Of a DNA stretch of 64,000 nucleotides, positions 49,259 to 58,610 are shown one piece after another. Source of the DNA: Streptomyces sedi. Lineage in GTDB: Bacteria; Actinomycetota; Actinomycetes; Streptomycetales; Streptomycetaceae. The DNA lies in assembly GCF_006335015.1 (NCBI RefSeq), contig NZ_VDGT01000022.1:1-64000 (forward strand), in the 5' to 3' direction. Both the position numbers and the translations under genes were made by a program. How positions within the stretch are numbered: position 1 is the first letter of the stretch; each line of letters starts with the position of its first letter. Below the pieces are notes generated by a model. That model saw only the letters and a list, made by a program, of their open reading frames with translations, ran no database searches and was not told the origin of the DNA.

Positions 49259-49866
49259 TGAGCGCTCTCCTGGGCGGTGGACAGGGCGTGCAGGTGCTCG
49301 ACGAGCGTGATCAGCACGTTCTTGCTGGAGGGGCGGGAGCGGGCGTCGCAGTCGATCATGGGGACGTCCTCGGAGAGGTCCAGCGCGTCCCGCACCTGTT
49401 CGGCGCTGTGCTGGGGGCCGCCGAAGTCGTTGCGGGCCACGATGAACGGCGTGCCGTGGTGTTCCAGGCGGTCGATCGCGTACCAGGAGTCGGCCAGCCG
49501 CCGGGTGTCCACCAGGACCACGGCGCCCAGCGTTCCGGTGAAGAGCCGGTCCCACAGAAACCAGAAACGTTCCTGTCCGGGGGCGCCGAAGAGGTACAGC
49601 ACGGTGCGCTCGTTGAGCGTTATCCGGCCGAAGTCGAACGCCACCGTGGTGGAGGTCTTCCCCTGGATGGCGGATACGTCGTCGACCTGCTCGCCGGCCC
49701 GCGTCATCACCTCCTCGGTGTTGAGCGGACGGATGTCGCTCACGGAACGCACCATGGTGGTCTTGCCCACGCCGAAGCCGCCGACGACCACGATCTTCAG
49801 ACCGTTGTCGGCTGACCTGCCGAGTGGGGTGCGGTGGGCCGGGCGGTCAGAGGTTGCGGAGTCCAA
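49255..49866 (-). CDS. Conservon Ras-like GTPase (CvnD)
   Basis: 203 residues from TTG 49866, which starts MDSATSD as in other CvnD proteins; a longer TTG at 49881 is less likely. P-loop GGFGVGKTTMV, switch region TSTTVAFDFGRITL, G3-like LFGAPGQERFWFLWD, and DTRRLADSW. G4 is ARNDFGG in place of NKxD, as in this family. It is the GTP switch of the conservon, acting with the DUF742 and roadblock proteins. It overlaps cvnC by 20 nt. Confidence 0.9.
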   Translation of the reverse strand: MDSATSDRPAHRTPLGRSADNGLKIVVVGGFGVGKTTMVRSVSDIRPLNTEEVMTRAGEQVDDVSAIQGKTSTTVAFDFGRITLNERTVLYLFGAPGQERFWFLWDRLFTGTLGAVVLVDTRRLADSWYAIDRLEHHGTPFIVARNDFGGPQHSAEQVRDALDLSEDVPMIDCDARSRPSSKNVLITLVEHLHALSTAQESAQ

Positions 49867-50203
49867 CGAGCACCTGCTCAAGGAGATTCGAGTCGGGTAG
49901 GTGTGCGGCCGAACCGGCCGTCTGGGGATGCCGGGCCGTGATCAGGCCCGAGTCGAGCAGGTCGCTGAGGAGGATGCGGACGACGGTGACCGGGAGCTTC
50001 AGCTCGGCCGAGACCTCCACCACCGCCGTCGGGTACTGGCACATCCGCAGGATGCGGCTGTGCTCCGACTGCATCCCCGGCGTCGCGTCCGACTCGCTCA
50101 CCACGAGGGTGACCAGGTCGAACGCGTCCGACGAAGCCCGGCTGCGACCCCGGGTCACGGTGTACAGGCGGTCGGGGTCCTCGTCGCGCCCCGGGCGGGT
50201 CAC
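49847..50203 (-). CDS. Conservon DUF742 protein (CvnC)
   Basis: 118 residues from GTG 50203. DUF742 pattern with DRLYTVTRGRSRASSDAFD and the C-terminal winged-helix-like QYPTAVVEVSAELKLPVTVV. It starts in an overlap with the cvnB stop (GTGA) and its end overlaps cvnD. A likely scaffold or modulator between the kinase-like protein and the GTPase. Confidence 0.9.
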   Translation of the reverse strand: MTRPGRDEDPDRLYTVTRGRSRASSDAFDLVTLVVSESDATPGMQSEHSRILRMCQYPTAVVEVSAELKLPVTVVRILLSDLLDSGLITARHPQTAGSAAHLPDSNLLEQVLVGLRNL

Positions 50204-50658
50204 GGGGTCCCGCCTCCGCCGCCCTGCTCGCGTGGCGCGGCGCTGAGGTACTCGCCGAGCTGCTCGACCAGCTCGTTCATGTTGTGGCCGATGACGCCGA
50301 CGTCGGCGTGCTGGTCGGCGACGATCGCCAGGTGGGCGCCGTCGCCGGCCTCGACGATGAAGAGGATGCCGCCGTAGAACTCGGTCATCGACTGCCGCAC
50401 GCCGCCCGAGCCGTCGCCGAACTCGATGGACGCGCCGTGCGAGAGGCTCTGGATGCCGGCGGCGATCGCCGCGAGCTGGTCGGCCTGGTCCTCGGAGAGC
50501 TCGGGCGTCCGGCAGAGCTTCAGCCCGTCGCGGGAGAGCACCAGCGCGTGCCGGGCGCCCGGGGTGCGGTCAAGCAGCCGCTCCAGCAGCCAGTTGAGCC
50601 GCTCGTCCGCCGTCGCTGTCGGGGAGGGATGCCGGGTCCCGGCGGATGATGTGGTCAT
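50200..50658 (-). CDS. Conservon roadblock/LC7 protein (CvnB)
   Basis: 152 residues. Roadblock/LC7 fold: LERLLDRTPGARHALVLSRDG, then IEFGDGSGGVRQSMTEF and LFIVEAGDGAHLAIVAD. These proteins bind and regulate the small GTPase. Gly-rich C-terminus. The ATG overlaps the cvnA stop by 4 nt. Confidence 0.92.
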   Translation of the reverse strand: MTTSSAGTRHPSPTATADERLNWLLERLLDRTPGARHALVLSRDGLKLCRTPELSEDQADQLAAIAAGIQSLSHGASIEFGDGSGGVRQSMTEFYGGILFIVEAGDGAHLAIVADQHADVGVIGHNMNELVEQLGEYLSAAPREQGGGGGTP

Positions 50659-52172
50659 GGGGTGTGTTCCTCCGGGTGGGACTTTTCTCGGGGGGAGAGT
50701 TCGGTCTGGTCGCCGGTGGCGCGGTCCCGTCCCTGGAGGGCCTGACGGAACGCGCCGAACCTGGCGGCGGACTCGGCCGGCGAGTGCGCGGGGGCGGGGG
50801 CGGCGCGGTCCTGGCGGGCGCGTTCCTGCCGGTTGGCGTTGGCCAGGGTGCGGCCCCTGCGGCGCTTGGGCAGGCCGCTCTCGCCGAACTGCGGCAGCTC
50901 GTCGGTGCCGGTCGGGTCCGCGGGGGAGTGCTCGCGCGTGGCCGGCGGGCGGTCGTCGGCGGCCGGTGCCGCGGGCGGGGCGGGGCGCTCGACCTCGGGC
51001 GCCGGGGTCGGCGCGGGGAGGGGCGCGGCGGCCGGGGCGGTCTTCGCGGGGGCGGCGCGGCTCGGCGACTCCTCGGGGGAGCGGGGGCGGGTGATCAGCT
51101 CCTGGGGGATCACCATCAGCACGCCGGTGCCGCCCCTGGCGGACGGGCGGAAGGAGATCCGCAGCCCGTGCTTGCGGGCGAGCCGGCCGACGACGGCCAG
51201 GCCGAGCCGGGTGCCGGAGAGCGTGCTGAGGTCCAGCTCCTTGGCGGAGACGGCGCGTTCGGCGCGGCGCAGCGCCACGTCGCTCATCACGAGGCCGCTG
51301 TCCTCGACGGTGATGACGACGCCGGTCTGCACCTCCTCGACGTAGACGTGCACCTCGGCCGTCGGCGGGGAGAAGTTGGCCGCGTTGTCCAGCAGCTCGG
51401 CGAGCGCGTGCATCACGCCCTCGGCGGCGTGGCCGGCGACGGCGACGTTGACCGTGGAGTGGGAACGCACCCGCTGGTAGCCGCCGATGCGGCCCATGGC
51501 GCCGCGGATGATGGACTCCATCACGATGGGCTTGGACCAGCGTCGGCCGGAGCGGGCGCCGGTGATCACCGCGATGCTGTCGGCGAGGCGGCCGGCCTGC
51601 GCGGTGCGGTGGTCGAGCAGCAGCAGGTCGCCGAGGACGTCCTCGTCGCCGTGCCGGTGCTCCATGTCCCGCAGCTCGGCCAACATGCCGATGGTCAGTG
51701 CCTGGAGCCGGGCGGCTGCGCCGGCGCCGGCGGCCAGGGCGGCGGCCTTGCCCGCCTCGGCCCTGCCGACCTCCTCGGCGAGGGTGCGCAGCACCTTGGC
51801 CTCGGCGTTGTTGTCCGGGCGTGCGGCGCCCAGCGCCGTGTCGGTCGACGCGCCGCCGCGCAGGCGGCCCACGAGCGCGGGCACCTCCTGGTCGGCGAAG
51901 TCGTCGAGGCGGTGCCGCCGTTCGGCCAGCTCGGCGGTGAGGCGTCGGGTTTCGGCCCGGCCGTGCACGGCCCAGGGCACCGCGACGCAGAGCGCGAGCG
52001 CGGCGGCTCCGGCGCCCCACGCGAGGGGGGTCCGCACGGAGTCGTCGGCGAGCGAGACGGCGACGGTCCAGGTGAGACCCGTGACCATCAGGGTGATCAG
52101 CAGGGCGAGCACCATCTGACGCTTCGCCGGGCGCTGCGGCCTCGGGCGTTCCGGCCGGGTGTGCGCTGTCAT
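50655..52172 (-). CDS. Conservon sensor histidine-kinase-like protein (CvnA)
   Basis: 505 residues from ATG 52172. Two membrane helices (VLALLITLMVTGLTW and WGAGAAALALCVAVPWAV) precede a coiled region. The phospho-acceptor-like box LLLLDHRTAQAGRLAD is followed by an HATPase fold: N-box LAELLDNAANFSPP, G1 VEDSGLVM and G2 GTRLGLAVVGRLARKHG. The C-terminal 150 residues are Pro/Ala-rich and disordered. There is no response regulator in the operon, as is usual in conservons. The promoter has a strong TATAGT -10. Confidence 0.9.
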   Translation of the reverse strand: MTAHTRPERPRPQRPAKRQMVLALLITLMVTGLTWTVAVSLADDSVRTPLAWGAGAAALALCVAVPWAVHGRAETRRLTAELAERRHRLDDFADQEVPALVGRLRGGASTDTALGAARPDNNAEAKVLRTLAEEVGRAEAGKAAALAAGAGAAARLQALTIGMLAELRDMEHRHGDEDVLGDLLLLDHRTAQAGRLADSIAVITGARSGRRWSKPIVMESIIRGAMGRIGGYQRVRSHSTVNVAVAGHAAEGVMHALAELLDNAANFSPPTAEVHVYVEEVQTGVVITVEDSGLVMSDVALRRAERAVSAKELDLSTLSGTRLGLAVVGRLARKHGLRISFRPSARGGTGVLMVIPQELITRPRSPEESPSRAAPAKTAPAAAPLPAPTPAPEVERPAPPAAPAADDRPPATREHSPADPTGTDELPQFGESGLPKRRRGRTLANANRQERARQDRAAPAPAHSPAESAARFGAFRQALQGRDRATGDQTELSPREKSHPEEHTP

Positions 52173-52217
52173 GAAACGGGACCTCGGGGGGACGTCAGGG
52201 GGCGTTAATTGGCCAAC

Positions 52218-52251
52218 ACTATAGGGTGAGTTGAGACCCTCCACGGTCTCA
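52218..52251 (-). promoter_or_regulatory. Conservon promoter and inverted-repeat operator
   Basis: TATAGT on the minus strand (52223-52218) is a strong -10, about 45 nt before the cvnA start. Upstream, TGAGACC-CTCCAC-GGTCTCA (52232-52251) is a perfect 7-bp inverted repeat around the -35 region. Its minus-strand half reads TGAGACCGTGG, the same 11-mer as at 14108 and 14124. Confidence 0.6.
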
Positions 52252-52326
52252 TGCTTTTCGGAATTGCGGGTGTTTTCCGCGCGCTCCGACGCCCCGACCT
52301 CGCGAAAAGGGTGCAGGCTGGGAGTT

Positions 52327-55194
52327 ATGGAACGGCTGAGGCGAACGACGGTCGATCAGAGAAACGGGAAGTATCCGGCGCAGGGGGCGGATGACGCCGG
52401 AGCGCGGGAGTTGGCCGCCGCGCTTCGCGCCCGGGTGCGCGGCGAGGTCGAATTCGACGCGGCCGGCCGGGCGCTGACGACGATGGACGCGTCCAACTAC
52501 CGCCGGGTGCCGCTCGGCGTGGTGGCGCCGAGGGACGCCGAGGACGTGGCCGTCGCCCTCGCGGTGGCCGCCGAGCGCGGGGTGCCGGTGGTGGCCAGGG
52601 GCGGCGGCACCAGCATCGCGGGGCAGGCCACGGGGCTCGGCCTGGTGCTGGACTTCACCCGCCACATGAACCGCGTGCTGTCCGTCGACCCGGAGGCGCG
52701 GACGGCCGTGGTGCAGCCGGGGGTGATCTGTGACGCGCTGCGTTCCGAGGCGTCCGTGCACGGTCTGACGTTCGGTCCCGATCCGTCCACGCACAGCCGT
52801 TGCACGCTGGGCGGGATGATCGGCAACAACTCCTGCGGCTCGCACTCGGTCGCGTGGGGCACGACGGCGGACAACACGCGGCGGGTCACGGCGCTGACCT
52901 ACCGGGGCGAGGAGGCGGTGCTCGGGCGGGGCGGCGAGGGCGTTCCCGAGCGGCTGCGGGCCGGCGTCGAGTCGCTGGTCGCGGGCGAACTGGCCAGGCT
53001 GCGCACGGGCTTCCCCGACCTGCCGCGGCGGATCTCGGGGTACGCGCTGGACGAGTTGCTGCCGGAGCGCGGGCGGGACTGGGCGCGGGCGTTCACCGGC
53101 TCGGAGGGCACCCTGGGGGTGCTCACCGAGGCGGAGGTGGCGCTGGTCGCGCCGCCGGCGGCGCGGGCGCTGGCGGTGCTGGGCTATCCGCAGGAGAGCG
53201 CGGCGGCCGAGGCGGCGGCCGGGCTGCTGGCGCACGGGCCGCTGACCGTGGAGGGGATGGCGGCCGACCTGGTGGGCGACGCGGCGGCTGCCTCGCTGCC
53301 GCGCGGCGGCGCGTGGCTGTTCGTCGAGGTCGGCGGCGCCGACCCGGGCGAGGCGCGGGCCGCCGCCGAGGCGGTGTGCCGGGCGTCGGCGGAGGAGTCC
53401 ACGGGCAGCGCGGTGCTCACCGAACCGGCGGAGCAGCGCGCGCTGTGGCGGATCAGGGAGGACGCCTCGGGCACCGCGACCCGGCTGCCGGACGGCGGCG
53501 AGGCGTGGCCCGGTTGGGAGGACTGCGCGGTGCCGCCGGCCCGACTGGGCGCCTATCTGCGGGAGTTCCGGGGGCTGCTGCGCGACCACGGGCTGCGCGG
53601 GCTGCCGTACGGGCACTTCGGCGACGGCTGCATCCATGTCCGGATCGACTTCGACCTGCTGAGCGAGCCGGGGGTGGCGCGGTTCCGGGAGTTCGGCGTG
53701 GAGCTGGCGGACCTGGTGGTGGCGCACGGCGGCTCGCTCTCCGGGGAGCACGGCGACGGGCTGGCGCGCTCGGAGCTGCTGGGCCGGATGTACGGGCCCG
53801 AACTGGTCGGCGTCTTCGACCGGTTCAAGGACCTGTGGGACCCGGACGGCGGGCTGAACCCCGGGGTGGTCTCCCGGCCCGCGCCGCTGGACGCCGACCT
53901 GCGGTTTCTCGGGATGCCGAGCCGGCCGCCGGTCGCGTTCTCCTACCCCGGGGACGGCGGCGACTTCTCGGCGGCGGTGCGGCGCTGCGTCGGGGTCGCC
54001 AAGTGCCGTGAGCCGGGGCCGGGTTCCGGGGTGATGTGCCCCTCGTTCCGGGCGACGGGCCGGGAGGAGCACTCGACCAGGGGCCGCGCCAGGCTGCTGC
54101 ACGAGATGCTGCTGGGCGAGGTGGTCACGGACGGGTGGCGCTCGACGGAGGTGCGGGACGCGCTGGACCTGTGTCTGTCCTGCAAGGGGTGCCGCAGCGA
54201 CTGCCCGGTGGGCGTCGACATGGCCACCTACAAGGCCGAGTTCCTGAACCATCACTATGCGGGGAGGCCGCGCCCCGCGGCGCACTACGCCATGGGGCGG
54301 CTGCCGACCTGGCTGCGGCTGACGGCGGCGCTGCGGCTGGCGGGTCCCGCCAACGTGGCGGGCCGGATCGGGCCGTTGGCGGCGGTGGCCAAGCGGCTGG
54401 GCGGGATCGCGCCGGAGCGGGCCATCCCGCCGCTGGCGCGGGAGCCGTTCACCCGCTGGTGGGCGCGGCAGGGGCGGGCGCCGGGGGGCGACGTGGTGCT
54501 CTTCCCCGACAGCTTCACCAACTACCTGTCGCCGGAGGCGGGTCGGGCGGCGGTCCGGGTCCTCGACGACGCGGGGCTGGGGACGCGGCTGCCGGCGGGA
54601 GCGGTCTGCTGCGGGCTGACGGAGGTCTCCACCGGCCAGCTGGACCGGGCGCGCGCGGCGGGGCGGCGGACCCTGGACCGGCTGGAGGGCGACATCGAGG
54701 CGGGGCGGACGGTGACGGTGCTGGAGCCGCCGTGCGCCGCCGCGCTCCGCACCGACCTGCCCGAGCTGCTGCCGGACGACCCGCGCGCCGCCCGACTGGC
54801 CGCCTCGGTGCGGACGTTCGCCGAGACGCTGACGGAGCTGGCGCCCGACTGGAGGCCGCCGGTGATCGGCCGGCCGGTGGCCGGGCAGACCCACTGCCAC
54901 CAGCACGCGGTGCTGGGCGACGCGGCGGACCGGGCGCTGCGCGCGGCGGCGGGGCTGAGCGGCGGGCTCTCCTCGGGGTGCTGCGGTCTCGCGGGGAACT
55001 TCGGCTTCGAGAAGGGGCACTACGAGGTGTCCGTGGCGTGCGCGGAGGACCAGTTGCTGCCCTCGGTGCGCACGGCGCCAGCGGACGCGGTGCTGGTCGC
55101 CGACGGCTACTCCTGCCGGCTGCAACTCGACCAGTTGGCCGGGGTCGGCGCGCGGCACTTCGCCGAGGTGTTGGCGGAACACCTGGAACGGTAG
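52327..55194 (+). CDS. FAD-binding and Fe-S D-2-hydroxyacid dehydrogenase (GlcD/GlpC fusion)
   Basis: 955 residues. The N-terminal half is a PCMH-type FAD domain (VVARGGGTSIAGQATG and THSRCTLGGMIGNNSCGS), followed by the FAD-oxidase C-terminal domain with GHFGDGCIHVRID and SLSGEHGDG. The C-terminal half holds a 4Fe-4S site CLSCKGCRSDCP, an earlier Cys set in CVGVAKC/MCPSF, and two CCG domains (VCCGLTEVS, GCCGLAGNFG). It probably oxidises D-lactate, glycolate or D-2-hydroxyglutarate and passes electrons to the quinone pool. CAGGCT lies 7 nt before ATG 52327. Confidence 0.88.
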   Translation: MERLRRTTVDQRNGKYPAQGADDAGARELAAALRARVRGEVEFDAAGRALTTMDASNYRRVPLGVVAPRDAEDVAVALAVAAERGVPVVARGGGTSIAGQATGLGLVLDFTRHMNRVLSVDPEARTAVVQPGVICDALRSEASVHGLTFGPDPSTHSRCTLGGMIGNNSCGSHSVAWGTTADNTRRVTALTYRGEEAVLGRGGEGVPERLRAGVESLVAGELARLRTGFPDLPRRISGYALDELLPERGRDWARAFTGSEGTLGVLTEAEVALVAPPAARALAVLGYPQESAAAEAAAGLLAHGPLTVEGMAADLVGDAAAASLPRGGAWLFVEVGGADPGEARAAAEAVCRASAEESTGSAVLTEPAEQRALWRIREDASGTATRLPDGGEAWPGWEDCAVPPARLGAYLREFRGLLRDHGLRGLPYGHFGDGCIHVRIDFDLLSEPGVARFREFGVELADLVVAHGGSLSGEHGDGLARSELLGRMYGPELVGVFDRFKDLWDPDGGLNPGVVSRPAPLDADLRFLGMPSRPPVAFSYPGDGGDFSAAVRRCVGVAKCREPGPGSGVMCPSFRATGREEHSTRGRARLLHEMLLGEVVTDGWRSTEVRDALDLCLSCKGCRSDCPVGVDMATYKAEFLNHHYAGRPRPAAHYAMGRLPTWLRLTAALRLAGPANVAGRIGPLAAVAKRLGGIAPERAIPPLAREPFTRWWARQGRAPGGDVVLFPDSFTNYLSPEAGRAAVRVLDDAGLGTRLPAGAVCCGLTEVSTGQLDRARAAGRRTLDRLEGDIEAGRTVTVLEPPCAAALRTDLPELLPDDPRAARLAASVRTFAETLTELAPDWRPPVIGRPVAGQTHCHQHAVLGDAADRALRAAAGLSGGLSSGCCGLAGNFGFEKGHYEVSVACAEDQLLPSVRTAPADAVLVADGYSCRLQLDQLAGVGARHFAEVLAEHLER

Positions 55195-55561
55195 GAACGC
55201 GGAGGGGCGTTCGGTATCCCGTTCGGCGTTCGGCTGTGGGCGTTCAGCGGGTTTTCTTGAATTATGAATTTCTTTCTTCGGGGTGGTGGCCGGGTCGGCC
55301 GCCGCCCCGAAGGCGGTAGCGCCATATCGGTGCGTGACGGCTGCCTTTTGTCCTCGTCTTTCCGGCGCGTTTCGGGGCCTTCGCGCGGCTTGGCCGGCGC
55401 GCCGTCCTGGCCGTCGCCGCGCGTCGCGACGGCACGGCCGAAACCGCGCGCCGCGGCCCGTCCCCCCGGAGTCGCCCTCAACCTCCCCCGGGGCCGCGCC
55501 CGTTCACCCCGCTGAACAAGCGTCGCCCCCGCCAGGTCCGCCGTCGGGCCTGTGCGGACCC

Positions 55562-55630
55562 TTGACGCCCCTCGGGGGCACTTCTACAGTTGCCGCGTCT
55601 GTTCACCAGAATGGCCCATATTCAAATATG
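55562..55630 (+). promoter_or_regulatory. Glucarate operon promoter and downstream palindrome
   Basis: TTGACG (55562-55567) and TACAGT (55585-55590) have a 17-nt spacer. About 20 nt past the expected transcription start, CATATT-CA-AATATG (55617-55630) is a perfect 6-bp inverted repeat, a likely operator for a GntR- or IclR-type regulator. The rest of 55195-55643 has no gene; it includes an AT-rich patch near 55247-55280, unusual for this genome. Confidence 0.7.
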
Positions 55631-55643
55631 TGAATGGTCGGCT

Positions 55644-56903
55644 ATGCGCATACGCGAGATCCACCTGACCCCCGTCGCCTTCCGCGACCCGCCCCTGCTC
55701 AACGCCAGCGGCGTCCACGAGCCCTGGGCGCTGCGCACCATCGTCGAGGTGATCACCGACGACGGCCTGAGCGGACTCGGCGAGACCTACGGCGACCGCT
55801 CCCACCTGGAGCGACTGCGCGCGGCTGCCCCCGCGTTGATCGGCGTCGAGGTGCACGCGCACCACGCGCAGTACGCCGCCGTCGCCGCGACCGTCGGCGG
55901 CGACGTCTTCGTCGACCAGCACGGGCTGACCGGCGCCGGCAGCAACCAGAAGACGGTGGACGCCGTCTTCTCCCCCTTCGAGGTCGCCTGCCTCGACATC
56001 AGGGGCAAGGCCGCGGGGCTGCGCGTCGCCGACCTCCTCGGCGGGCCCGTGCGGGAGGCCGTCCCCTACAGCGCCTACCTCTTCTACAAGTGGGCCGGCC
56101 ACCCGGGCGAGGACGAGGACCGGTTCGGCGCCGCGCTCGACCCCGAGGGCATCGCCGCCCAGGCGCGGCTCTTCGTCGAGGAGTACGGCTTCGGCTCGAT
56201 CAAGCTCAAGGGCGGCGTCCTGCCCCCCGACGAGGAGATCGAGGCCGTCCACGCGCTCCGCGAGGCGTTCCCCGACCTGCCGCTGCGCATCGACCCCAAC
56301 GCCGCCTGGACGCCCGAGACCTCGATCCGCGTCGGCCGCGCCCTCGACGGCGTGCTGGAGTACCTGGAGGACCCCGCCCCCGAGATCGAGGGCATGGCGA
56401 AGGTCGCCCCCGAGGTCCCGATGAAGCTGGCCACCAACATGTGCGTGGTCACCCACGCCCATCTGCCGCCCGCCCTCGCCCAGGGCGCCATCGGGGTGCT
56501 GCTCACCGACCACCACTACTGGGGCGGGCTGCTGCGCTCCACCCAGGTCGCCGCGCTCTGCGACACCTTCGGGCTCGAACTCTCCATGCACTCCAACACC
56601 CACCTGGGCATCAGCCTCGCCGCCATGACGCACCTGGCCGCGGCCGTGCCCAACCTGAACCACGCGTGCGACACCCACACCCCCTGGCAACAGGGCCAGG
56701 ACGTGGTGGTCCCCGGTGCGCTGCGGTTCGTCGAGGGCGCGGTGCCGCTCCCCGAGGCACCGGGACTCGGCGTCGCACTCGACCGGGACGCGCTGGGCGC
56801 GCTCCACGAGAACTACCTCCGATGTGGCGTCGAACGGCGGGACGACACCGCGTACATGCGGCGGTTCGACCCGACGTTCCAACCGAAGCGCGCGCACTGG
56901 TGA
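55644..56903 (+). CDS. Glucarate dehydratase-like enolase-superfamily enzyme
   Basis: 419 residues. It should convert D-glucarate (or a similar sugar diacid) to 5-keto-4-deoxyglucarate. The KxK motif is in SIKLKGGVLPPDEE, metal ligands in RIDPNAAW and YLEDPAPE, an Asn in LATNMCVV, and the His of the His-Asp pair in HSNTHLGISLAAM. These match the glucarate dehydratase group. A symporter follows 81 nt later, so this is a sugar-acid uptake and breakdown operon. Confidence 0.9.
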   Translation: MRIREIHLTPVAFRDPPLLNASGVHEPWALRTIVEVITDDGLSGLGETYGDRSHLERLRAAAPALIGVEVHAHHAQYAAVAATVGGDVFVDQHGLTGAGSNQKTVDAVFSPFEVACLDIRGKAAGLRVADLLGGPVREAVPYSAYLFYKWAGHPGEDEDRFGAALDPEGIAAQARLFVEEYGFGSIKLKGGVLPPDEEIEAVHALREAFPDLPLRIDPNAAWTPETSIRVGRALDGVLEYLEDPAPEIEGMAKVAPEVPMKLATNMCVVTHAHLPPALAQGAIGVLLTDHHYWGGLLRSTQVAALCDTFGLELSMHSNTHLGISLAAMTHLAAAVPNLNHACDTHTPWQQGQDVVVPGALRFVEGAVPLPEAPGLGVALDRDALGALHENYLRCGVERRDDTAYMRRFDPTFQPKRAHW

Positions 56904-56984
56904 GTCGGGCCCGGCCCGGCGCGCTGGCGGCGGGCAGGACCCGCGCACAGCCCCGTTCCCCGCCCCCTCCGTTTAGGAGCCGCG

Positions 56985-58505
56985 ATGTCCGCACTCGACT
57001 GGATCGTGGTCGCCGGCTACTTCCTCGTGGTGGTCGCCATCGGCTGGTGGTCCAAGCAACGCATCCACGACGTGGCCGACTTCTTCACCGCCCGCGGCCG
57101 AATACCCTGGTGGCTCTCCGGCATCTCGCACCACATGTCGGGCTACAGCGCGGTGATGTTCGTCGCCTTCGCCGCGGTCGCCTACGACGACGGGATCACC
57201 GTCTACTTCTGGTGGCCGCTGACCATCGGACTCGGCGTCGGCGTCGGCGCGTTCCTCTTCGCCGCCCGCTGGAACCGGCTGCGCGCCAAACACGACGTCA
57301 AGTCGCCACTCGAATACCTGGCCCGCCGCTACAACCTGCCCACCCAGCAGGTCCTCGCCTACAGCGGGGCCGCCCTGAAGGTCGTGGACATCGCCGCCAA
57401 GTGGGTCGCGATCTCCGTGCTGTTGAAGGGCTTCGCCGACATCCCCCTGGAGGTCGGCATCATCTTCACCGGGGTCGCGACCATGGCCTACATGACGGTG
57501 GGCGGCCTCTGGGCCGACGTGCTCACCGACATGGGGCAGTTCGTGATCCAGGCCGTCGCCGGCTTCGCGATGCTGTTCGCGGTGATGATCGAACTCGGCG
57601 CCGACTTCCCGTTCACCATGTGGGGCGACCTGCCCGACGGCCACGGCGACCCGGTCAGCGGCTCCGTGACCACCTGGCTGATCATCGCGTTCCTCTTCGT
57701 GAAGACCTTCGAGTACAACGGCGGCATGTGGAACCTGGCGCAGCGCTACATGGCCGCGCCCTCCGGCTCCGCGGCCAAGCGCTCGGCGCTGCTCTCCAGC
57801 GCGCTGTGGCTGGTCTGGCCGCTGATCCTCTTCCTGCCGATGGTCGCGGCGCCGCTGATCGTGCCCGGGCTCACCGCCGGCGAGGAGTCCTATGTCGCGC
57901 TCGCCAAGGAGCTGCTGCCCGCCGGCCTGATCGGGCTGATGCTGGCCGGCTTCTTCTCCCACACGATGGCGATGGTGGCCTCCGACTCCAACGTGATCAC
58001 CGCCGTGATCACCCGGGACATCGCGCCCGTGCTGGTCCCGAAGGTCCGCCGCCTCACCGAGCGCGCCCAGCTGACGTTCGCCCGCATCACCACCGTGCTC
58101 TTCGTCAGCCTCAGCATGACGATCGCGATCACCACCAGGGGAGAGGGGTTCGTCCTCGACACCGTGGTGCAACTCGTCGCCGCCACCATGGGCCCCATCT
58201 CCATCCCGCTGATGCTGGGGCTGCTGCCCTGGTTCCGCAGGATCGGGCCGACGGCGGCGATCGTCTCCTGGGCGGGCGGCCTGCTCGTCTGGTACGTGGT
58301 GCGGTACCAGATCGACGGCTCGACCGAGGCCGCGATCGTCGGGCTGCCGCTGCTCACCTCCCTCGTGCTCTACCTGGGCATCGGCTTCCTGAAGCCGGAG
58401 AGCACCCCGGAGAGCGAGGAACTGGTGCTGTCCCTCAACTCCGACCCCGGCGAGGACGACACCGACGACGGCCGCCCCGGCCGCGACCAGGTCACCACCG
58501 GCTGA
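56985..58505 (+). CDS. Sodium/solute symporter (SSS family)
   Basis: 506 residues, about 13 membrane helices. The N-terminal WWSKQRIHDVADFFTARGRI is the SSS start, then GISHHMSGYSAVMFV and SHTMAMVASDSNVITAVITR. AGGAG lies upstream of ATG 56985. The acidic C-terminal 35 residues are cytoplasmic. By position it takes up the glucarate-type substrate of the dehydratase, with sodium. Confidence 0.9.
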   Translation: MSALDWIVVAGYFLVVVAIGWWSKQRIHDVADFFTARGRIPWWLSGISHHMSGYSAVMFVAFAAVAYDDGITVYFWWPLTIGLGVGVGAFLFAARWNRLRAKHDVKSPLEYLARRYNLPTQQVLAYSGAALKVVDIAAKWVAISVLLKGFADIPLEVGIIFTGVATMAYMTVGGLWADVLTDMGQFVIQAVAGFAMLFAVMIELGADFPFTMWGDLPDGHGDPVSGSVTTWLIIAFLFVKTFEYNGGMWNLAQRYMAAPSGSAAKRSALLSSALWLVWPLILFLPMVAAPLIVPGLTAGEESYVALAKELLPAGLIGLMLAGFFSHTMAMVASDSNVITAVITRDIAPVLVPKVRRLTERAQLTFARITTVLFVSLSMTIAITTRGEGFVLDTVVQLVAATMGPISIPLMLGLLPWFRRIGPTAAIVSWAGGLLVWYVVRYQIDGSTEAAIVGLPLLTSLVLYLGIGFLKPESTPESEELVLSLNSDPGEDDTDDGRPGRDQVTTG

Positions 58506-58557
58506 CGCCCCGTGCCCCGGCCCCCCCAAACACCGCGCGGGGGCCGGGGCCGCTGGC

Positions 58558-58610
58558 TAGGGTGGCGGCTCATGACCATCGACATCGTCGACTACGACCG
58601 GGGGCGGCAC
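58558..58610 (+). pseudogene. Orphan leaderless gene start (TAGGGT + ATG), likely remnant
   Basis: TAGGGT (58558-58563) ends 8 nt before ATG 58572, a typical leaderless start. MTIDIVDYDRGRH looks like a genuine N-terminus, but the frame then runs antisense into phzF, whose stop is at 58611. The body of a former gene was probably lost at this junction. Confidence 0.35.

Noticed and set aside
52249..55182. 977-codon minus-strand frame
   Set aside because: It is the exact shadow of the FAD/Fe-S dehydrogenase, and its composition (Arg, Gln, His, Pro) is typical of noncoding frames in GC-rich DNA.
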